The notes beneath the pieces are model-generated. The model saw only the letters and a program-made list of their open reading frames with translations, was not told the origin of the DNA and did not search any database. Of a DNA stretch of 19,952 nucleotides, positions 16,297-19,952 are shown in pieces. The position numbers were made by a program, and so were the translations under genes. Origin of the DNA: Desulfuromonadaceae bacterium (GTDB lineage Bacteria; Desulfobacterota; Desulfuromonadia; Geobacterales; Pseudopelobacteraceae); contig JAQUCQ010000020.1 in assembly GCA_028686145.1 (NCBI GenBank), positions 1 to 19,952 of the forward strand, in the 5' to 3' direction. The first letter of the stretch is position 1. Every line of letters starts with the position of its first letter.

Positions 16297-16569
16297 TCAG
16301 ACTGTTTCCAGCGCCGCGATTATTCTGCTGATTCTGTTATCGAAAACAGCATCCTGTTCGTGCCGTGAGCGCAGCTCAAGCAATTCTTCCGAAGTATTCA
16401 GCAGAGCAAGCGTCAGCACCAGTTGAGCATCACCATTTCTAAGAGCAGCACCGATTTCTTGAAGCTTGCCATTTACAAATGCTTCGACTGCCTTAACTTT
16501 TGCTTCAGGAGCCGAACTCCGTACTGAAAGTTCACGACCAAGGATTGTCACTGCATGGCTTGTTTTCAT
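16297..16569 (-). CDS. zapA: Cell division protein ZapA
   Basis: A 90-residue ZapA, which binds FtsZ and bundles protofilaments at the division ring. The N-terminal globular part has VTILGRELSVRS (8-19) and EAKVKAVEAFVNGKL; the C-terminal half is a helix for dimer and tetramer contacts (LVLTLALLNTSEELLELRSRHE). Length is at the family norm. The ribosome site is poor, so translation probably depends on the zapB-like gene 20 bases upstream. The following intergenic region probably carries 6S RNA. Confidence 0.9.
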   Translation of the reverse strand: MKTSHAVTILGRELSVRSSAPEAKVKAVEAFVNGKLQEIGAALRNGDAQLVLTLALLNTSEELLELRSRHEQDAVFDNRISRIIAALETV

Positions 16570-16589
16570 ACAATGACCACGATCATGCC

Positions 16590-16766
16590 CTAAATCCCGT
16601 CCAGCTTGCCAAGGATTGCATCAACACGCGACTTGATTTCTTCACGGTCGCCTGAAAAACGCCGGATTTCTTCATTCAAGCGCGCATTCTCTTCTTTCAG
16701 GGCACTATACTTTTCAACAATGTCGCCAATTTTCTTTTCGAGTAATTCTATGAGTTCCTGATCCAT
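16590..16766 (-). CDS. zapB: ZapB-like coiled-coil division protein
   Basis: A 58-residue protein that is one continuous coiled coil (ELLEKKIGDIVEKYSALKEE, then ARLNEEIRRF), as in the small division protein ZapB, which links to ZapA at the FtsZ ring. The ATG at 16766 is chosen because AAGGAAA lies nine bases upstream and because a near-consensus promoter sits at 16794-16822, inside the longer frame that would start at 16853. It is immediately upstream of zapA. Assignment rests on coiled-coil character and context, since such short proteins carry little signature. Confidence 0.78.
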   Translation of the reverse strand: MDQELIELLEKKIGDIVEKYSALKEENARLNEEIRRFSGDREEIKSRVDAILGKLDGI

Positions 16767-16793
16767 GAGTTCTGTTTCCTTTCGAGGGGGCTC

Positions 16794-16822
16794 ACTATAC
16801 GAAGTAGCACACACAAAGTCAA
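16794..16822 (-). promoter_or_regulatory. Strong sigma70 promoter for zapB-zapA and downstream genes
   Basis: On the minus strand TTGACT (16822-16817), a 17-base spacer and TATAGT (16799-16794) give five of six matches in each hexamer. The start point would be near 16787, leaving a leader of only about 20 nt that holds the ribosome site of the zapB-like gene. Confidence 0.75.
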
Positions 16823-16884
16823 GGCCTAATTGATTGAAATCGCAGAGTTCCATGATAGTTTCCCCCGTTCAGTGCCCTGATTTT

Positions 16885-17966
<1,082 letters not shown>

Positions 17967-17967
<1 letters not shown>

Positions 17968-18323
17968 CAAATCTCCCTTTTCAATTCAGTGATTGCCTGA
18001 CGGAAATGATACAACGCCAGTGCCGCCGGACAACCATGTTCGATGTTCATAACCAGTGAATAGTACTGATCAATACAACCAACAATCAAATGCCCCTTGC
18101 TGGAGGTGACAACAACGTCCTCCACTTCCCCGATATCCGCAGTACTCTGCATTTCCTTGAGGCGTGCCAGGATAATACCCTTGTGGGCGGCTATAAAACG
18201 GATATCATACGGATCACAGTGACAGTACTCCATAACCGCTTCACCTTCCCAATCTACCAGGATGGCGCCGATCGACTGCGGCACCCGATTCACCAAATCC
18301 TTCAAAATTATTTCAAATGACAT
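17967..18323 (-). CDS. Roadblock/LC7-like domain protein
   Basis: A 118-residue single-domain protein. The central AILVDWEGEAVMEY (20-33), the amphipathic helix around RFIAAHKGIILARLKEMQ, and the strands VVVTSSKGHLIVGCI and YYSLVMNIE match the fold pattern of roadblock/LC7 proteins such as MglB, which regulate small GTPases. It overlaps ftsY by one base, and GGAG precedes its ATG. The pairing raises the idea that it modulates a GTPase, but FtsY is an SRP-type GTPase, not a Ras-type one, so the partner may lie elsewhere. Assignment is from pattern recognition and is moderately sure. Confidence 0.65.
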
Positions 18324-18466
18324 GACATACTCCGGATTCAGGCATAATCAGCACACATTTTCTTTTGCACCTGCAATATCGTAAAAACCAGTAGACTTTC
18401 CGGCTTCCAAGCGGTAGTTCCCGGCTTGCAGAGGGCAGAAACCGTTCCGGTCCTCTTTGCCGAATG
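18324..18466 (-). promoter_or_regulatory. Structured leader of the roadblock-ftsY transcript, possible attenuator
   Basis: GC-rich leader of about 140 nt on the minus strand with several pairing options: ACCG-GAA-CGGT enclosed by GAGG/CCCTC, then two adjacent similar units beginning AAGCCGG (18427-18407 and 18406-18388). The segment CCGCTT between them can pair with either unit. The second unit can instead pair with CUGGUUU to form a hairpin followed by more U. The rest of the region has no gene on this strand. It does not match a riboswitch class I know. Confidence 0.35.
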
Positions 18467-18471
18467 TTGCA

Positions 18472-18480
18472 TATATAGCA
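18472..18480 (-). promoter_or_regulatory. Extended -10 promoter for roadblock-ftsY
   Basis: The minus strand reads TGC-TATATA (18480-18472), an extended -10 element. No convincing -35 is seen 17 bases upstream. A plus-strand CATAAT (18479-18484) overlaps it, so the site may be divergent. Confidence 0.4.
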
Positions 18481-18508
18481 TAATTCGCCTGCAAAAGGTG
18501 AGTAGCAA

Positions 18509-18574
18509 ATGAACATCGAACGTGTTAAAAGCAACTGGGATGATCGAAAACATGTTATTGCCTATATTAAATAG
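18509..18574 (+). CDS. Possible 21-residue small ORF
   Basis: ATG at 18509 with AGGTGAG (18496-18502) six bases upstream, ending at TAG 18572. The peptide is charged (NIERVKSNWDDRKHVIAYIK) and matches nothing known to me. An inverted repeat TATTGCC/GGCAATA (18556-18562 and 18579-18585) spans its end. It may be a leader peptide or chance. Confidence 0.2.
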   Translation: MNIERVKSNWDDRKHVIAYIK

Positions 18575-18710
18575 AAAAGGCAATACTTCAACAAAATAGA
18601 TTTTATTTATGTGTGGGTCATGCATGCCCGATTAAAGAGTTTTTTATTGTCTGCATGGCCACCTAGTACTGTCCTTTACGGACAAATTATTGTTATTGAA
18701 AGGATTATCA

Positions 18711-19352
18711 ATGAGACAAATATCCCTGTTGCTGCTGAGTACCGCCATGCTCTGCAGCTTTACCGTCACCCCTTCGTCAGCTGCTGACCAGCCACCTGCC
18801 CTATCCTCGGGATCTTCCGTGCTGGCTCCGCCCACTCCGGCGTCGCCAACCCCTGCCGTACTGCCGGCTGCGCCGCCCGCCCTTCCCGCCGTCACAGTCA
18901 AGATCGGCGTTATTGACATGGAACGCATTTCCAGTGAATCGGCCATGGGAAAGGCAGCCAAAAACACGATTATGGAACAGCAGCAAAAACTTCAAAAAAA
19001 GCTGGACGGCAAAAAACGCCGGCTTGAAAAGATGAAGGAAGACTTAGAGCGTAAAATGCCTTCTCTGCAACCGGCACAGCGTGAAGCAAAGGCAAAGGAA
19101 TTTCAGAAGAAAGTTGAAGAGTTGCAAAGGTTCGGCATGGGTGCCGAAAAGGAGCTTATGGCCACCAAGGAAAAGCTGACCAAGGAGCTCATTGACGCCA
19201 TCGAACAGGCTGCCGTTGAGATCGGCAAGACCAGGAAACTGGCAACAGTCGTGGTCAAACAAGAGGTGCTCTTCCTTGGCAGCGGTGTTGACGTTCAGGA
19301 CATCAGCGAAGACATTGTAACTCAGGTAAACGGAAAGCCTCATCAGAAGTAA
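18711..19352 (+). CDS. OmpH/Skp-family periplasmic chaperone
   Basis: A 213-residue exported protein. The signal peptide covers residues 1-24, with probable cleavage at SSA-AD. A Pro/Ala-rich linker (about 25-62) is followed by the OmpH domain starting KIGVIDMERISSESAMG (64-80). A long charged coiled coil (about 85-165, QQKLQKKLDGKKRRLEKMKED) would form the tentacles that hold unfolded outer membrane proteins, and a C-terminal strand region follows (VVVKQEVLFLGSGVDVQDIS). The start at 18711 has AAAGGA upstream; a frame from 18690 adds seven residues before the signal peptide and is rejected. The proline-rich linker between signal and domain is not usual for Skp. It is a lone plus-strand gene between minus-strand smc and ftsY. 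Confidence 0.85.
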   Translation: MRQISLLLLSTAMLCSFTVTPSSAADQPPALSSGSSVLAPPTPASPTPAVLPAAPPALPAVTVKIGVIDMERISSESAMGKAAKNTIMEQQQKLQKKLDGKKRRLEKMKEDLERKMPSLQPAQREAKAKEFQKKVEELQRFGMGAEKELMATKEKLTKELIDAIEQAAVEIGKTRKLATVVVKQEVLFLGSGVDVQDISEDIVTQVNGKPHQK

Positions 19353-19371
19353 TCCGATACGGTAAGAGCAG

Positions 19372-19399
19372 GTAAGGGTGGCGGGATTGTCGCCCTTAC
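19372..19399 (+). terminator. Hairpin after the OmpH-family gene
   Basis: Eleven-base stem 19372-19382 with 19389-19399 including two G-U pairs, loop GGGATT, 20 bases after the stop. No T run follows, so it is a weak intrinsic terminator; it lies between convergent genes. Confidence 0.45.
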
Positions 19400-19486
19400 A
19401 CTGTTCGCATCCACCGGAAAACCTCCGGAAGCATCATCCCGCCTCAAACGACATGCCACAGTCCATGACCAGTAACAGCTTTCAGC

Positions 19487-19952
19487 CTAGTGCAACCGCA
19501 CCGAAACAACCCGCGAGGCCCCCGGTTCTTCCATCGTAATACCATAGAGCGTATCGGCCACCTGCATGGTGGCCTTATTATGAGTAATGATGATGAATTG
19601 AGATATTGCGCTCATCTCTCTGACCATCTCATTAAAGCGGCCGATATTGGCATCATCCAGAGGCGCGTCGACCTCATCCAGCAGACAGAATGGCGTCGGT
19701 TTGATCAGGAAGATCGAGAAAATCAGCGCTACAGCAGTCAGCGCCTTTTCACCTCCCGAAAGTAACGTCACATTCTGCAACTTCTTGCCGGGAGGCTGTA
19801 CAATAATATCGATGCCGGTTTCCAACAGATTTTCTTCGTCCGTGAGGTGCAGCTCGGCCCGGCCACCGCAAAAAAGACGCGGAAAGACCTCCTGAAATTT
19901 GGCGTTGATCAGATTGTAGGTTTCCTGAAAGCGCTGGCGAGTGGTGCGGTTA
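19487..19952 (-). CDS. smc: Chromosome segregation protein SMC, C-terminal part
   Basis: The minus-strand frame is open to the window edge and encodes the last 155 residues of an SMC ATPase, which compacts and segregates the chromosome together with ScpA and ScpB. Visible are FQEVFPRLFCGGRAEL, the ABC signature LLSGGEKALTA, the Walker B block LLDEVDAPLDDANIGRF, and IIITHNKATMQVADTLYGITMEE with the switch histidine, in the normal order for the C-terminal head. The N-terminal head, coiled coil and hinge lie beyond the window. GITMEEPGASRVVSVRL is the expected C-terminal end, so the 3' end is intact. It is convergent with the OmpH-family gene. Confidence 0.96.
   Translation of the reverse strand, partial: NRTTRQRFQETYNLINAKFQEVFPRLFCGGRAELHLTDEENLLETGIDIIVQPPGKKLQNVTLLSGGEKALTAVALIFSIFLIKPTPFCLLDEVDAPLDDANIGRFNEMVREMSAISQFIIITHNKATMQVADTLYGITMEEPGASRVVSVRLH

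Noticed and set aside
16590..16853. Longer 87-residue version of the zapB-like gene
   Set aside because: Its first 29 codons contain a near-consensus promoter and lack a ribosome site; ATG 16766 has one.
18388..18470. Cyclic-di-GMP (GEMM) or cobalamin riboswitch in the roadblock-ftsY leader
   Set aside because: Short stretches such as GCAAAG and GCCGGG recall GEMM, and CTACTGG recalls a B12 box, but the conserved GEMM first half and the full GCCACTG box are absent.

Overview
The window reads as chromosomal core sequence from a Geobacter/Desulfuromonas-type bacterium (Desulfuromonadota, formerly Deltaproteobacteria). This is inferred from the style of the proteins and the gene order (plsC-rnj; smc/ftsY/zapB/zapA/cyclo-ligase/rny/ymdB/tyrS; a PAS-kinase/HD-GYP/MCP signalling cluster). 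No rRNA or other taxonomic marker is present. I found no tRNA, IS element, prophage or CRISPR array.

Left part, plus strand (1-5612): the 3' end of an unidentified gene and its terminator are followed by a sigma70-like promoter and a compact gene run. The run is mog (molybdenum cofactor), an RlmI-type rRNA methyltransferase, a GGQ-only release-factor-like protein, plsC (phosphatidic acid synthesis), two small membrane proteins and ribonuclease J. It ends at a hairpin shared with the convergent signalling cluster.

Middle, minus strand (5691-11386): a four-gene sensory cluster. In transcription order it is a soluble PAS-PAS histidine kinase without receiver, a membrane hybrid kinase (PAS-HisKA-HATPase-REC), a REC-HD-GYP protein predicted to degrade cyclic-di-GMP, and a soluble PAS chemoreceptor. 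An AT-rich gene-free region of about 350 bp lies upstream.

Right part, mostly minus strand (11742-19952): from right to left, the C-terminal end of smc; a lone plus-strand periplasmic chaperone gene of the OmpH/Skp family; a roadblock/LC7-like gene coupled to ftsY behind a structured leader; a strong promoter for zapB-like and zapA; a probable 6S RNA; 5-formyl-THF cyclo-ligase; rny (RNase Y); ymdB; tyrS; and a long perfect hairpin terminator. Cell division, protein targeting, RNA decay and translation genes are therefore grouped, and both RNase J and RNase Y are encoded within 10 kb.

Most interesting points: three terminators with the same palindromic core; a leader before the roadblock-ftsY pair with tandem elements that could form mutually exclusive hairpins; a 6S RNA candidate supported by synteny and a closing stem; pairing of a roadblock/LC7 protein with the SRP receptor; and an RlmI-like enzyme with no cysteine at the expected motif VI position. 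I see no clear new defence or mobile system.
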